Shown: positions 42,869 to 52,269, counted from the first letter of the stretch. The stretch: 64,000 nucleotides of DNA from Fontivita pretiosa (GCF_050410795.1 NZ_CP191258.1:1922001-1986000), one strand, 5' to 3'. Numbers and translations are program-made. Notes: a model not told the origin generated them from the letters alone.

Positions 42869-44950
42869 ATGGCCTGCTCTGGAGCGTCAAAAGAACAATC
42901 CAATCGCAGTTCGAACCGGACGGTCCGCCCGGCCATGGAAGGCCTTGAGCGGCGGATGCTGCTGGCCGACGGCGGGCTGGCAGCCGCTTACTTTGCCCGC
43001 ACGAACTTCACGGCGGCGAAGATGGTTCGCACGGATGCGACGATCGACTTCCAGTGGTCCAGCCCGCCGTCCAGCAAGCTCGGAACCGACGGATTTTCAG
43101 TCCGCTGGGTCGGGCAGATCCTCCCGAAAGTGACCGACACCTACCGCTTCGTGGTGCACAGCAGCGGCGGTGTGCGGCTTTGGGTGGGCAATAAGCTGGT
43201 GGTCAACGACTGGTCGCGCCACAGCCTCCGCCAACGCAGCGGGGAAATCCGACTGGGCGGGGGCCGACTGTACAATTTCAGAGTGGATTACTGGACCGAC
43301 AGCGCAAGCCCGCAGGTGAAGGTGGAATGGCTGGGCGACCGCTGGCCACAGGAACTGTTGCCTGCGTCGCGACTGGTGCCGGCGCAGATCGACACCGTGC
43401 GACCCACCCCGCCACAGCGCCTGACCGCCACCCAGGCCTCGGACACCGCCATACGCGTGACCTGGGATCCGGCCAGCGATCCGTCGGGCGTGGTGGCTTA
43501 CGATGTGTATCTCAATGGCTCGAAGGTGGGCACGACCAATCCGGGAATGAACTACTATGCCCGATCCGGACTTGAGCCGGGGCAGGGGTATGTGTTCAGC
43601 GTGCAGGCGATTGACGCCGCGGCCAATCTCTCCGCCCAGGCCAGCACCTCCGCCACCATCGGCCAGCGCGTCAACCAGCCCCCCACCGCGCCGACCAACC
43701 TGCGCGCCGGCAATACGACCAACACCGCGATTACGCTGAGCTGGTCGGCCAGCAGCGACGACCGCGGCGTGACAGGCTATGAGATCTTCCGCGACGGCCA
43801 GTCCGTGGGCACGACGGCATCCACGAGCTTCACCGATACCGGCCTGGAGCCGGAAACGCTCTATACCTACACCGTGCGGGCCTTTGATGCGTCCAACGCC
43901 TTCAGCCCGATCAGTGACAGCCTGACGGTGCAGACCGATCCGGATCCCAGCACCGTGAAGGATCCGTATGCGGGATTCGCTTCGGCTCAATTCGACGCGC
44001 AGAACGGAGTGGGACGATCCGGCGGGGAGATCAACAACCTGGATGACGGCGACTGGGTCCGCTACGACAACCTGGATTTTGGCCCGGGCAGCGGCGCGCA
44101 GTCGGTCAGCATCGATCTGGCGCTGCCGACGTCCAATCGCGGCGGGCGAATCGAGCTGCGGATCGACGGCGTCAACGGCCCGGTGGTCGGCACGCTGGTC
44201 GCCCAGCCCACCGGATCTTTCAACCACTTCCGCGCGCAGCAGGTGAACGTCGCCGACGTCAGTGGAGTCCACGACCTGTATCTGGTCTTCCGCGGTCGCA
44301 ACGGCATCGGCAACATCCGCAACATCCGCTTCAGCAGACAGCATCTGACACGGATCCTGGCGGTGGGCGATTCGATCACGCAGGGCAGCTCTGCCTCGCC
44401 GACGTATCGTTATTACCTGTGGCAGCGGCTTCGCGCCGCCGGACGCGCGATCGATTTCGTGGGAAGCGAGCTGACCGGCTACAGCGGCGAGTATCCGAAC
44501 CTGGACTTCGACCAGGAGCACGAAGGGCACGCCGGCTGGCGCGCCGACCAGATCGCCGGCAGCGTCGGCGCCTGGGTGCGCGACAGCGGCGCCGAGGTCG
44601 TGCTGCTTCATGTCGGAACCAATGACCTTGAACAGGGCCAGAGCATCGACAGCACGCTGAACGACATTCGCAACATCATCGACGCGATCCGGGGCGTGAA
44701 CCCGTCGGCGATCATCCTGCTGGCGCAGATCATCCCTGTTCGCGGCAAGGAAGACCAGGTGGCGCAGCTCAACGCCGGCATCGCTTCGGTGGCGGCGTCG
44801 AAATCGACCGGCTCGTCTCCGGTGGTCCGGGTCGATCAGTTCAGCGGCTTCGACGTCAACGCCGACACCATCGATGGCGTGCATCCCAACGCCAGCGGCG
44901 ACCAGAAACTGGCCAATCGCTGGTTCGATGCTCTGGAGCCACTGATCTGA
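42869..44950 (+). CDS. Exported multi-domain SGNH hydrolase: LEPRxLL - PA14 - 2x FN3 - CBM6 - GDSL esterase
   Basis: 693 residues from the ATG at 42869 (a GTG three codons earlier is also in frame). MEGLERRMLLAD near residues 23-34 is the LEPRxLL-type motif. Then a PA14-like sugar-binding domain (about 35-170, with FRVDYWTDSASPQVKVEW), two fibronectin type III domains (PPQRLTATQASDTAIRVTW and PPTAPTNLRAGNTTNTAITLSW, about 175-365), a CBM6-like domain (about 370-490, NLDDGDWVRYDN), and a C-terminal SGNH hydrolase: GDSITQG near 500, GTND near 583, and DGVHPN near 669. This fits a secreted carbohydrate esterase (acetylxylan or similar). The substrate is inferred from the binding modules. Confidence 0.92.
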   Translation: MACSGASKEQSNRSSNRTVRPAMEGLERRMLLADGGLAAAYFARTNFTAAKMVRTDATIDFQWSSPPSSKLGTDGFSVRWVGQILPKVTDTYRFVVHSSGGVRLWVGNKLVVNDWSRHSLRQRSGEIRLGGGRLYNFRVDYWTDSASPQVKVEWLGDRWPQELLPASRLVPAQIDTVRPTPPQRLTATQASDTAIRVTWDPASDPSGVVAYDVYLNGSKVGTTNPGMNYYARSGLEPGQGYVFSVQAIDAAANLSAQASTSATIGQRVNQPPTAPTNLRAGNTTNTAITLSWSASSDDRGVTGYEIFRDGQSVGTTASTSFTDTGLEPETLYTYTVRAFDASNAFSPISDSLTVQTDPDPSTVKDPYAGFASAQFDAQNGVGRSGGEINNLDDGDWVRYDNLDFGPGSGAQSVSIDLALPTSNRGGRIELRIDGVNGPVVGTLVAQPTGSFNHFRAQQVNVADVSGVHDLYLVFRGRNGIGNIRNIRFSRQHLTRILAVGDSITQGSSASPTYRYYLWQRLRAAGRAIDFVGSELTGYSGEYPNLDFDQEHEGHAGWRADQIAGSVGAWVRDSGAEVVLLHVGTNDLEQGQSIDSTLNDIRNIIDAIRGVNPSAIILLAQIIPVRGKEDQVAQLNAGIASVAASKSTGSSPVVRVDQFSGFDVNADTIDGVHPNASGDQKLANRWFDALEPLI

Positions 44951-45111
44951 GCGGCCGGGTCTGAGCTGGCGCCAGCGATTCGACGTTCAACATTCCGCGC
45001 TGCGAAGCTGCGAACGTCGCAACTGCGCGGCCAGACGCAGGCAGTCCCGATAACCTGCGCGATCGCTTTGCCGCTTATCCGGCGGCGGCGTTGTTCCGAT
45101 ATGCCCTAAGG

Positions 45112-45429
45112 ATGTCACCGGACGCAGGGCCAACCACCTTCACACAGCAGCGTGCCGAAACGGACCGTCGCCGCCGACCCAGGCTGCGCGGAGTAACCCT
45201 CGGGTGGATCATGCCGCACAGCGGCCCGATCCTCGATCCATGGGAAGTACGCGTGCAGGATGTGTCGCGTTATGGCGTGGGGTTCATCTCCTGCGACAAG
45301 CTGGAGGTGGGTCAACTGTGCCGCATCCGCATCGGACGCGGACCGCTGGAGCTTTCACGCATCATCCGTGTGGTTCGCTGCGACCTGTGCATCGGCGGCG
45401 TGTACAGCATCGGGGCCGAGTTCGTCTGA
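45112..45429 (+). CDS. PilZ-domain protein
   Basis: 105 residues from the ATG at 45112 (an ATG at 45091 also in frame). The RRRRPRLRG run and the DVSRYGVG motif (D/NxSxxG) are the two c-di-GMP-binding signatures of PilZ domains, followed by the beta-barrel strands CRIRIGR, RVVRC and IGAEFV. It likely binds c-di-GMP directly; single-domain form. It stands alone upstream of convergent leftward genes, so its effector target is unknown. Confidence 0.75.
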   Translation: MSPDAGPTTFTQQRAETDRRRRPRLRGVTLGWIMPHSGPILDPWEVRVQDVSRYGVGFISCDKLEVGQLCRIRIGRGPLELSRIIRVVRCDLCIGGVYSIGAEFV

Positions 45430-45445
45430 CCTGCGCCCTGCCTGC

Positions 45446-46414
45446 CTATCTGAGCCACCGGTATTCCTGAACCGTCAGCTTCAGCGCCGCATCGGCGGCG
45501 GCGCGAATGACCGGATCCGGATCCTGTGACAATTGCTTCAGCAGCTTCGTCGCCCCACGCTGGTCGGCAACACGATCGGCATTGAAACGATATCGCCCCA
45601 GCTTCAGGATCGCCTCCACACGCCACATCCGTTCCGGTGCATGCCGGGCAAAATAAAACACGTCTCCCGCGTGACGATCGATCACGGTCTGTTCCAGGCT
45701 GGAGAAGATCCGCTGAAGCGGCAGAAGCTGCTCGGCGACGTACGCCTTGCGCGCCTCGTTGAACTTGCGGCATGCCAGCGCCCGCTGCGTATCGCCGGAC
45801 GATTCCGACAGCGCGCCGATGAGCGTGGCGGCTTCGGCCATCATGGTCAGGCCGGCGTCGAGCTGGGCGTAGGTCAGCCGCTCCCGATAGAGCTTGTCGC
45901 CCAGGGAGAAGACCGCCTCATAAAGCCGCATCGCCTCCTCGGTTTGTCCGTCGCGCTGAAGCAGTTGTCCGGCACGACGGGCGCAGGCGCCCAGCGTTCG
46001 CAGCCCGTCCAGCGCCGGACGCTCGCTGCGGTAATTGACGATCTGTGATGGATCGGCCTCGAACAGGCGGGCCTGGATGCAGTCGCTGGCCTGCACCAGC
46101 ATCCAGATCCCCGGAACATCTTCCAGGTCGCGAAGCAATCCGCTGCGGGCGAACTTCTCGTAGGCCAGCGGGTCCTGTTGATACTGCTCCAACGCCTTGC
46201 GATAGACATCCGCGGCGTCGGTGTTGCGCGAAATGGATGGCACGACGGCGACCGGCGGCACGGGCAGCTCGATCGCGCCCGCGAGTTTGCCGTCCAGGCT
46301 TATCCGCGTGCGCGGGGAGACGGTGCTGACGGCGTCGTTCAGCCACACCAGCCCGATCGCCGTCCCCACTACCATCGCCAGCGAGATGCACCAGCCCAAC
46401 GCATTGCCCCACAT
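45446..46414 (-). CDS. Membrane-anchored helical repeat protein, uncharacterised
   Basis: 322 residues. One N-terminal membrane helix (about 8-26), then a short linker and an all-helical body that looks like TPR/HEAT-like helices (AADVYRKALEQYQQDPLAYEKFA; EEAMRLYEAVFSLGDKLYR). It ends with DQRGATKLLKQLSQDPDPVIRAAADAALKL, close to a HEAT repeat. No catalytic motif. The helicase gene follows 40 bp downstream on the same strand. The function is unknown; a scaffold role at the membrane is possible. Confidence 0.75.
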   Translation of the reverse strand: MWGNALGWCISLAMVVGTAIGLVWLNDAVSTVSPRTRISLDGKLAGAIELPVPPVAVVPSISRNTDAADVYRKALEQYQQDPLAYEKFARSGLLRDLEDVPGIWMLVQASDCIQARLFEADPSQIVNYRSERPALDGLRTLGACARRAGQLLQRDGQTEEAMRLYEAVFSLGDKLYRERLTYAQLDAGLTMMAEAATLIGALSESSGDTQRALACRKFNEARKAYVAEQLLPLQRIFSSLEQTVIDRHAGDVFYFARHAPERMWRVEAILKLGRYRFNADRVADQRGATKLLKQLSQDPDPVIRAAADAALKLTVQEYRWLR

Positions 46415-46453
46415 GCCCGCAGACCTCCACGAAGTGGCACAGTGCGATGGCGG

Positions 46454-48508
46454 CTATCGCACTTCAACCACGCGGCACTCGGGAAGCGCCTCCAGAAAGA
46501 GCTTCCCATAGCGCCTGGTCCTGATCCGGCTGTCGAGGATCACAACGATCCCCCGATCGGTCTTGCTGCGGATCAATCGCCCGAATCCCTGCTTGAGCTT
46601 GATGATCGCCTGCGGAACCGAGTAATCGAGAAACGGGTTGCCCCCGGCGCGACGGACTGCTTCCAGCCGGGCCTCGATGACCGGTTCATCCGGCACGGCG
46701 AACGGCAGCTTGACGATGATCACGTTGCGCAGCGCCTCGCCCTGCACGTCGATGCCCTGCCAGAAACTGGCGGTGCCGAACAGCACGGCGTTTTCAGCCG
46801 ATCGGAATCGTTCCAGCAGGACTCTGCGCGGAGCGTCCTGCCCCTGGACCAGAAGCGGATAACCCAGAGCCTCGATTTGCTGCTTGAGACGATTGGCGCA
46901 TTCGATCAGCGAGGAGTAGCTGGTGAACAGCACGAACGCCCCGCCTCCGGTCTGCTGAAGATAGTGAAGGATCTTCTCGCAGGCGGCGGGCAGAAACCGC
47001 GCGGTCTCACTGGGATCCGGAAGGTCGGTCTCGATATACAGCGTGGCCTGCCGGTGGTAATCGAACGGCGAACCAAGCTGAAGCGTGTGCGCATGCTCCA
47101 CGCCCAGCCGCGAGGCGATGTAGTGGAAAGACGGCTCAACCGCTGGCCGCGAAGTCTGCACGGGCGCAACGCCCGTGTCACGTGAAGTGTTCCCTGTGGC
47201 ACGGGCGTCCCGCCCGTGCGAGTCGCGCGGCGCGGCGGTGCACATGGTCGCGCTGGTCAGCACCACACTGCGGACCCGGTCAAACAGGTATCGTTTCAGT
47301 CCTGCCGCCACGTTGATCGGGGCGGCGTGGAGGCTGACGCGCCTGGGGGTTTGCCCGCTGATCTCGAACCAGTAAACCGCGTCCTCGATCGTCTGGCCCA
47401 GGATCGAGTCAATGGCCAGCGCCATCCCGGCGACTTTTTCCGCCATCGAGCCGATCTCGCTGACCTCGGCCTCGTCGCTGAGCGTGCTGATCAGCTCCTT
47501 GAGGTGCTTGACCAGGTCTCGCAGTTTGGGTGAGAGGTCGTTGGGCACGACATCAGGCTGTTGCACGCGACCGTTGGACCGACCCTGCGTCTGCTGCCAG
47601 TGAATCACGCGCTCGAAGAAGCGCTGCGAGACTTCGTGGAGCTCGACCACGTCGCGGATCGCCGCGTTGGCCGCCGATCCATAGCTGCTGAGCATTCCCT
47701 TGCCGCGGCGGGGATCGTACAGCGTGCGCAGGTTGTAGCGGATCGAGCCTTCGCTGATCCGCAGTCCGAAGTGCTCGCCGGCCACGTCCTCAACCGTGTG
47801 CGCTTCGTCCAGCACCACCAGGTCATACTTCGGCAGGTAATTCACGCCGGCCATGCGCAGCGACAGGTCGCTGAAGAACAGCGCGTGATTGACGACCAGG
47901 ACATTACCGCTGTGCATCCTGCGTTTGGCCGATTGCCAGAAGCAGCGGTCGTAGAACGGGCACTTTTTCCCCAGGCAGTTTCCCTGTTCGGCGCAGACGC
48001 GGTCCCACACGCCCGGCTCGGGCACGCCAGGCAGGTCGGCCAGCGAACCATCCGTCGTATGATTGGCCCATTGCTCGATGGTCCACAGCGATTCAAGCTG
48101 GTTTTCGGTCTCGAACAGCAGGTTCTGTCGCGAGCGGGCCTGCTGGAGCCGTCGCTGGCACAGGTAGTTGCCGCGTCCCTTGCACAGCACGGCGGTAAAC
48201 TCGTCGGGATAGACCGACTGGATCAGCGGGATGTCCTTTTCGATCAGTTGTTCCTGAAGCGAGATCGTATGCGTGGAGATGACCACGCGCTTTCTGTGCC
48301 TGACGGCAAAGTCGATGGCGGGAATCAGATAGGCGAACGACTTGCCCACGCCCGTGCCGGCCTCGACCAGCAGGTGATGTCCCTGGGCGAAAGCGCGTTC
48401 GACAGCCGCGGCCATCTCGAGCTGCTGCGGGCGATGCTCGTATTTCTCGCCCAGGCGTCGCGCGATGGCCCCGTCGGGGCCGAGCATGTCGATGAGGGTC
48501 GTGGGCAC
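46454..48508 (-). CDS. DinG/XPD-type ATP-dependent helicase with in-frame repeat insertion
   Basis: A 684-residue superfamily 2 helicase. Walker A GTGVGKS at 51-57, the iron-sulfur-cluster cysteine region ([10 protein letters not shown] and [18 protein letters not shown]), the DEAH box near 234, VVLTSATM near 415 and the C-terminal motif [22 protein letters not shown] are all present, as in DinG and XPD. About 35 extra residues (about 422-460, including [23 protein letters not shown]) lie between VLTSATM and FHYIASRLG. They are encoded by a twin-hairpin repeat at 47159-47218. The frame is intact. It unwinds DNA, probably in repair or R-loop removal. Confidence 0.92.
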   Translation of the reverse strand: MPTTLIDMLGPDGAIARRLGEKYEHRPQQLEMAAAVERAFAQGHHLLVEAGTGVGKSFAYLIPAIDFAVRHRKRVVISTHTISLQEQLIEKDIPLIQSVYPDEFTAVLCKGRGNYLCQRRLQQARSRQNLLFETENQLESLWTIEQWANHTTDGSLADLPGVPEPGVWDRVCAEQGNCLGKKCPFYDRCFWQSAKRRMHSGNVLVVNHALFFSDLSLRMAGVNYLPKYDLVVLDEAHTVEDVAGEHFGLRISEGSIRYNLRTLYDPRRGKGMLSSYGSAANAAIRDVVELHEVSQRFFERVIHWQQTQGRSNGRVQQPDVVPNDLSPKLRDLVKHLKELISTLSDEAEVSEIGSMAEKVAGMALAIDSILGQTIEDAVYWFEISGQTPRRVSLHAAPINVAAGLKRYLFDRVRSVVLTSATMCTAAPRDSHGRDARATGNTSRDTGVAPVQTSRPAVEPSFHYIASRLGVEHAHTLQLGSPFDYHRQATLYIETDLPDPSETARFLPAACEKILHYLQQTGGGAFVLFTSYSSLIECANRLKQQIEALGYPLLVQGQDAPRRVLLERFRSAENAVLFGTASFWQGIDVQGEALRNVIIVKLPFAVPDEPVIEARLEAVRRAGGNPFLDYSVPQAIIKLKQGFGRLIRSKTDRGIVVILDSRIRTRRYGKLFLEALPECRVVEVR
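47159..47218. repeat. Twin CACGGGCG hairpins inside the DinG-like gene
   Basis: Two copies of CACGGGCG - 3-base loop - CGCCCGTG at 47159-47177 and 47200-47218, separated by 22 bases. The arms are perfect in both. On the minus strand they encode HGRDARAT- and [12 protein letters not shown] peptides in frame. Such paired hairpins recall REP/BIME-type elements. Confidence 0.85.
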
Positions 48509-48617
48509 AAGTTAGGAAATTGTAAGATGCAGATGACCTCGCACCAAGCGCGAATACCCGAGTCTCAATGACAAATGCCAAGCTCACTGGTCATTGTGAT
48601 CTGGTGATGGATGATTG

Positions 48618-49559
48618 CTACGCCTGCATTCTCTCCAGCGTCTGCTGGAATCCCCTGACCCCCGCCGAGGCGCCGACGGCAGTGCAGCAGTCGGCGGCGG
48701 CGCGGTTGGCGAACCTGCCGGCCTGCTCCAGCGGCATCCCCCGCCGCAACGCCACCAGCAACGCCCCGAACCACGTGTCGCCCGCGCCGGTGGTGTCGAT
48801 CACCTGTACCTGGTACCCGGGCACCAGCCCGCCCCGCTTCCCGTCGCTCAGGTAGCAGCCCTCGGCATCGAGCTTGATCCCCACCAGCGATCCCGGGCGC
48901 ATGTACTGATGAAACCTGTCGGCCATGTCTTGCGGGCGGGTCTGGCCGGTCAGCTCCGCGGCTTCCGTGCGGCTGGGAGCAAACAGGTCCAATTGAGCGA
49001 GGATCGGCTCGAGCAGTTCCCAGGGACCTGGAGGATTGAGCGTGTCCATCGCGATCTTCGACCCGGGCGCAAGCTGGCGAAACTCCTCGAGCAAGGCGGG
49101 CAGTTGGCGAATCAGCGGCTCGGGCAGCAGGCCGAAGTATCCGATCTGCACCCACGCGCACTGGCGGAACAGATCAAAACACCGCCGGAATATGTCGGCA
49201 CTCAGCAGCGGGTTGGTGCCGGGAGCATGGAAGAAACACCGCTCGCCGCCCGGCTCCACTGCCACGATCGTCGCGCTGGTCTGCGCCTGATCGGTGGTGA
49301 AGACGGCGGACGTATCCACCGATTCCTCACGCAGGCGCTCGACGATCGCTCGCCCCAGAATGTCCTGCCCGACCAGCCCCGCCGCCGCCGCAGTGGCGCC
49401 AAGCTTGGTCATCGCCACCGCGACGTTGCACGCATTTCCCCCCGGGGCAAGCCTGAGCGTCCGCAGCACTGACATGCCGCCCGGGCGCGGCGGATGTCGA
49501 AGGTCGATCGGCTCGCCCAGCACGTCGGCAACGATATGTCCGAAGATGGCGGCGTCCAT
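48618..49559 (-). CDS. PfkB-family carbohydrate kinase
   Basis: A 313-residue ribokinase-like sugar kinase. GGNACNVAVAMTKLG (40-54) is PfkB signature 1; DTTGAGDTW (255-263) is signature 2 with catalytic base Asp261. Substrate could be ribose, fructose or another sugar; the sequence does not tell. The gene is leftward and lies 109 bp beyond the helicase start. Cytoplasmic. Confidence 0.9.
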   Translation of the reverse strand: MDAAIFGHIVADVLGEPIDLRHPPRPGGMSVLRTLRLAPGGNACNVAVAMTKLGATAAAAGLVGQDILGRAIVERLREESVDTSAVFTTDQAQTSATIVAVEPGGERCFFHAPGTNPLLSADIFRRCFDLFRQCAWVQIGYFGLLPEPLIRQLPALLEEFRQLAPGSKIAMDTLNPPGPWELLEPILAQLDLFAPSRTEAAELTGQTRPQDMADRFHQYMRPGSLVGIKLDAEGCYLSDGKRGGLVPGYQVQVIDTTGAGDTWFGALLVALRRGMPLEQAGRFANRAAADCCTAVGASAGVRGFQQTLERMQA

Positions 49560-49604
49560 GGCGGAGTGATCGCTGCTCAGCGCTTTGTGCCCGATACTGC
49601 GCTA

Positions 49605-49916
49605 TCACCTGTCGGTCCTGGAAGCGCCCGACTCGCCGGCGGCTACTGGCACCTGGCCACTGTCCTCGATCTCCACGTGCGTGTATTCGTCAAGGTTCAG
49701 CGTCGTAATCTCGCCGTCGTCCTTCTGCAACACCAGACGATCCAGCCACAGCTTGTCATCCTGCGCATGCGCGAACCAGCTTCCAGTCTGGCGCTGGCAG
49801 AAGCTGAGCACCTTGCCGCGGACCTCGGTCGGCAGCACATAATGCCGGGCGGGAATCTGCTGTATGACTCTGACCCGGGCTCCCGGCACAAGCTTCTTGC
49901 GATTCTCGACGTCCAT
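49605..49916 (-). CDS. Small conserved-looking protein of unknown function
   Basis: 103 residues with a basic N-terminus (MDVENRKKLVPGARVRVIQQI), then SH3-like strands RGKVLSFCQRQTGSWFAHAQDDKLWLDRLVLQKDDGEITTLNLDEYTHVEI. The protein looks folded and has GC3 usage like its neighbours. No known domain is recognised. It precedes the PfkB gene on the same strand and could be cotranscribed. Confidence 0.65.
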   Translation of the reverse strand: MDVENRKKLVPGARVRVIQQIPARHYVLPTEVRGKVLSFCQRQTGSWFAHAQDDKLWLDRLVLQKDDGEITTLNLDEYTHVEIEDSGQVPVAAGESGASRTDR

Positions 49917-49946
49917 GGGGGTGATAGGTTACGTCCAGGCCGCAGA

Positions 49947-50097
49947 ATGACAAGGTGACAACAGTGTCGGCGTGACAATGATGACAAGGTGACAAGGTGA
50001 TCGGGTGATTGGGCAACAGACCTAAGCAAGAGCGTCCGGGCGATGCGAATTTCCCCTTCTCACCCTTTCACCTTGTCACCCCTTCACCTTTGTCATC
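49947..50097. repeat. GTGACAAGG/CCTTGTCAC heptamer-type inverted array
   Basis: The left side (49947-50008) repeats GACAAGGTGACA and GACAAGGTGA units; the right side (50060-50097) repeats the complementary CACCCTTTCACCTTGTCACC units. Together they form a large imperfect inverted repeat filling the gap upstream of the unknown small gene and coding the end of the HIT gene. It looks like a dispersed repeat rather than a regulator site. Confidence 0.75.
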
Positions 50098-50607
50098 CGT
50101 ATTCATCTCCGCGCGTACGCGACGCAGTTCATCGTACAACTGCGACATGGCCTGCGGGACGATCCGTACCTCGCCGACGACGCTCATGAAGTTCGTGTCC
50201 CCCGCCCAGCGCGGCACCACGTGCTGGTGCACGTGTCCGGGCAATCCGGCGCCGGCGCAGCGGCCCAGGTTGATGCCGATGTTGAACCCCTGCGGAGAAA
50301 CGGCGCGCCGCAGCAACTTGATCGCCTCGATGGTCTGAATCTGTAGATCCAGCACCTCGTCGCGCGTGAGCTGTTCCAGCTCGGCCTTGTGCGCCCGCGG
50401 TGCCACCAGCAGATGTCCGTTCGTGTAGGGGTAACGGTTGATGATGACCAGGGACAAATCGGTCGACCAGACCAGCAGGCACTGGCGGCGTTGCTCGTCG
50501 GTGGTCGCATCGGCGGCGCGGCAGATGAAGCACCCGTCCGGCTCGGGCTTCTCCAGCGAACGGATGTAATCCATGCGCCATGGAGCGTGGATCGGGAGGT
50601 TGGGCAT
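50068..50607 (-). CDS. HIT-family nucleotide hydrolase/phosphorylase
   Basis: 179 residues. The HIT motif LPGHVHQHVVPRW gives His125, His127 and His129 with His127 as the likely nucleophile; the CFIC pair (Cys26/Cys29) and the GHLLVAPRAHKAEL segment also fit the FHIT/AP4A-phosphorylase-like branch, which processes dinucleoside polyphosphates. The last residues (DDKGEGVTR) derive from the adjacent repeat array. The next leftward gene is the unknown protein. Confidence 0.9.
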   Translation of the reverse strand: MPNLPIHAPWRMDYIRSLEKPEPDGCFICRAADATTDEQRRQCLLVWSTDLSLVIINRYPYTNGHLLVAPRAHKAELEQLTRDEVLDLQIQTIEAIKLLRRAVSPQGFNIGINLGRCAGAGLPGHVHQHVVPRWAGDTNFMSVVGEVRIVPQAMSQLYDELRRVRAEMNTDDKGEGVTR

Positions 50608-50664
50608 GGCAGAATCGTATCCGCAGGGGTGGAGCCGGCAACACCCACAGCCGAGGCAGGCTCG

Positions 50665-51066
50665 CTACGCCTGCTGTGTCCGGTCCCGGCGCAGAACGTG
50701 CATCAGCCCCGCCACGATCGACATGACCAGCACTCCGACCAGCACGCCGCCGGCATCGGCAAGCCAGTCGTCCAGCGATGCGAATCGTCCGACCAGCGGC
50801 TGGGTCAGCTCATCCAAAGCGCCGTAAAGCAGCGCGGTGCCGATGACGGTGACCCCCAGGCGCCCGACCGCCCGCCGCCCGGACCACAGGCTCGCCCACA
50901 GCAACACGGACAGGAGCAGATAGACCATGAAGTGTGCCAGCCTGTCGCTGACGCGCACCGGAGGCAGCCCGGCGGGAGGCAGGTGCGTGAGGATGAAAAT
51001 GCCGCTCCAGTAGATCGCCGTCAGCGACCGAACAGTGCGATAGTACCATGGGCCTGTCGTGCTCAC
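50665..51066 (-). CDS. VanZ-family membrane protein
   Basis: 133 residues with about four transmembrane helices and VanZ-like features: YWSGIFILTHLPP near the start, KDRLAHF-like SDRLAHFMVYLLLSVLLW, and the loop DELTQPLVGRFASLDDWLADAGGVLVGV (a conserved EXXQ/...D-x-x-D-W pattern). VanZ-family proteins are mostly uncharacterised. Start overlaps the parA-like stop by 4 bp (ATGA), so the two genes are coupled, though the functional link is unclear. Confidence 0.85.
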   Translation of the reverse strand: MSTTGPWYYRTVRSLTAIYWSGIFILTHLPPAGLPPVRVSDRLAHFMVYLLLSVLLWASLWSGRRAVGRLGVTVIGTALLYGALDELTQPLVGRFASLDDWLADAGGVLVGVLVMSIVAGLMHVLRRDRTQQA

Positions 51067-51998
51067 GCGGCGACTTCCCCGTCCGGCGACTTCGCCGCCG
51101 CAAGCTTCGATGCATCCAGATTCGGATTGACCGTTACCTCGACCGCCGGCTGCGGCTGCACGATGCCGGGCGTCGAAGCCGGAGACATTTGCGGTTGGGC
51201 GGTCTCCATGGCCAGCACCTCTCTGGCCAGTGCCCGGTAATCCGTCGCTCCGGGGCTTTTCGGACCGTACCGCAGGATCGTCTGTGCGAAGCTGGGGCTT
51301 TCGGCGAGCTTGATGTTGCGGCGGATGCGGGTCTCGAAGATCACCGCGTCCGACCAGGGCAGGTTGCGTCCCCGAGCGTCGATGATGAAGTTCTCCAGCT
51401 CGGCGACCACCTCGCCGCTGAGCCTGGTCTGGGCGTCGAACATGGTCAGCACGACACCGCTGACACGCAGCCGCGGATTCATCCGCCGGCTCACAAGCTG
51501 CACCGTCTCCAGCAGCTTGGCCACGCCCTGCAACGCCAGGAAATGCGCCAGCATCGGGATGATGACTTCATGTGCGACGGCCAGGGCGTTGATCGTGAGC
51601 AGTCCCAGCGACGGCGGGCAGTCCAGCAGCAGGTAATCAAACTCCAGCGCGTCTCCGGCCGCTTCCAGTCGCTTTTTAAGCAGCATCTCGCGTCCCAGGA
51701 CCGCGACCAGCTCGATCTCCGCTGCCGCCAGATCGATGCTGCTGGGCACGATCGCGATGTTTTTCTCGACGCTGTGGATGGCCTCCAGCAGGCTGCGCTC
51801 GTCCAGCAGCACGTCGTAGAGGGTGACGATGTTCTGATCGCGCGGCTCGATGCCGTAGTTGATGGTCAGATGCGCCTGCGGATCCAGGTCGATGAGGCAG
51901 ACGCGTTTGCCCGCCTCGGCCAGCGCGGCGCCGAGGTTCACCGTGGTGGTCGTCTTGCCGACTCCGCCTTTCTGGTTCATCAGCGCGATGATTCGCAT
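51063..51998 (-). CDS. ParA-family ATPase
   Basis: 311 residues from the ATG at 51998 (an in-frame ATG twelve codons earlier is unlikely). The deviant Walker A KGGVGKTTT (about 10-18) with the signature Lys10, VCLIDLDPQAHLT, and DYLLLDCPPSLGLLT are the hallmark of ParA/Soj. A Pro-rich, acidic C-terminal tail of about 60 residues extends beyond the fold. ParA proteins position chromosomes, plasmids or protein cargo. No parB or parS is seen here, so it may be a cargo-positioning paralogue. Confidence 0.92.
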   Translation of the reverse strand: MRIIALMNQKGGVGKTTTTVNLGAALAEAGKRVCLIDLDPQAHLTINYGIEPRDQNIVTLYDVLLDERSLLEAIHSVEKNIAIVPSSIDLAAAEIELVAVLGREMLLKKRLEAAGDALEFDYLLLDCPPSLGLLTINALAVAHEVIIPMLAHFLALQGVAKLLETVQLVSRRMNPRLRVSGVVLTMFDAQTRLSGEVVAELENFIIDARGRNLPWSDAVIFETRIRRNIKLAESPSFAQTILRYGPKSPGATDYRALAREVLAMETAQPQMSPASTPGIVQPQPAVEVTVNPNLDASKLAAAKSPDGEVAA

Positions 51999-52100
51999 GA
52001 TTGGCCGCGACCTCCGTGTCTGTGGATGCCGCAAGTGTCACTGAAACCGTGCGAATTTCAAGCAGAAGTGCTCAGCGGGCAACGACCACGGCGCATAAAA

Positions 52101-52142
52101 AGAAGCCTTCCGCCGTGGCAGGGAAGGCTTCTTGTTTGTTTG
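52101..52142. terminator. Bidirectional terminator-like hairpin
   Basis: Perfect 11-bp arms agaagccttcc (52101-52111) and ggaaggcttct (52122-52132) with a 10-base loop. A T-run follows on the plus strand and an A-run (T-run on the minus strand) precedes it. It ends the transcript of the Lys-rich peptide gene and insulates parA. Confidence 0.75.
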
Positions 52143-52269
52143 ACGGCCCAAGTTGGAGCCAAGGCCGAAACAGGTTAAAGGTGACTTGAACTGCGAAACT
52201 CGTACGACCTGACGACTGGCCGGGCGTCACACACGAAGTGGAGCCACGTCGCCCGGCGGAACCGAGAAG

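Noticed and set aside
43097..44884. 595-codon minus-strand frame opposite the multi-domain esterase
   Set aside because: Shadow frame with Arg/Val/Asp-rich composition and no domain; the plus-strand gene has five clear domains.
51063..51998. Plasmid-type partition locus
   Set aside because: No parB, parS-like inverted repeat or replication gene nearby; the surrounding genes are chromosomal housekeeping genes.
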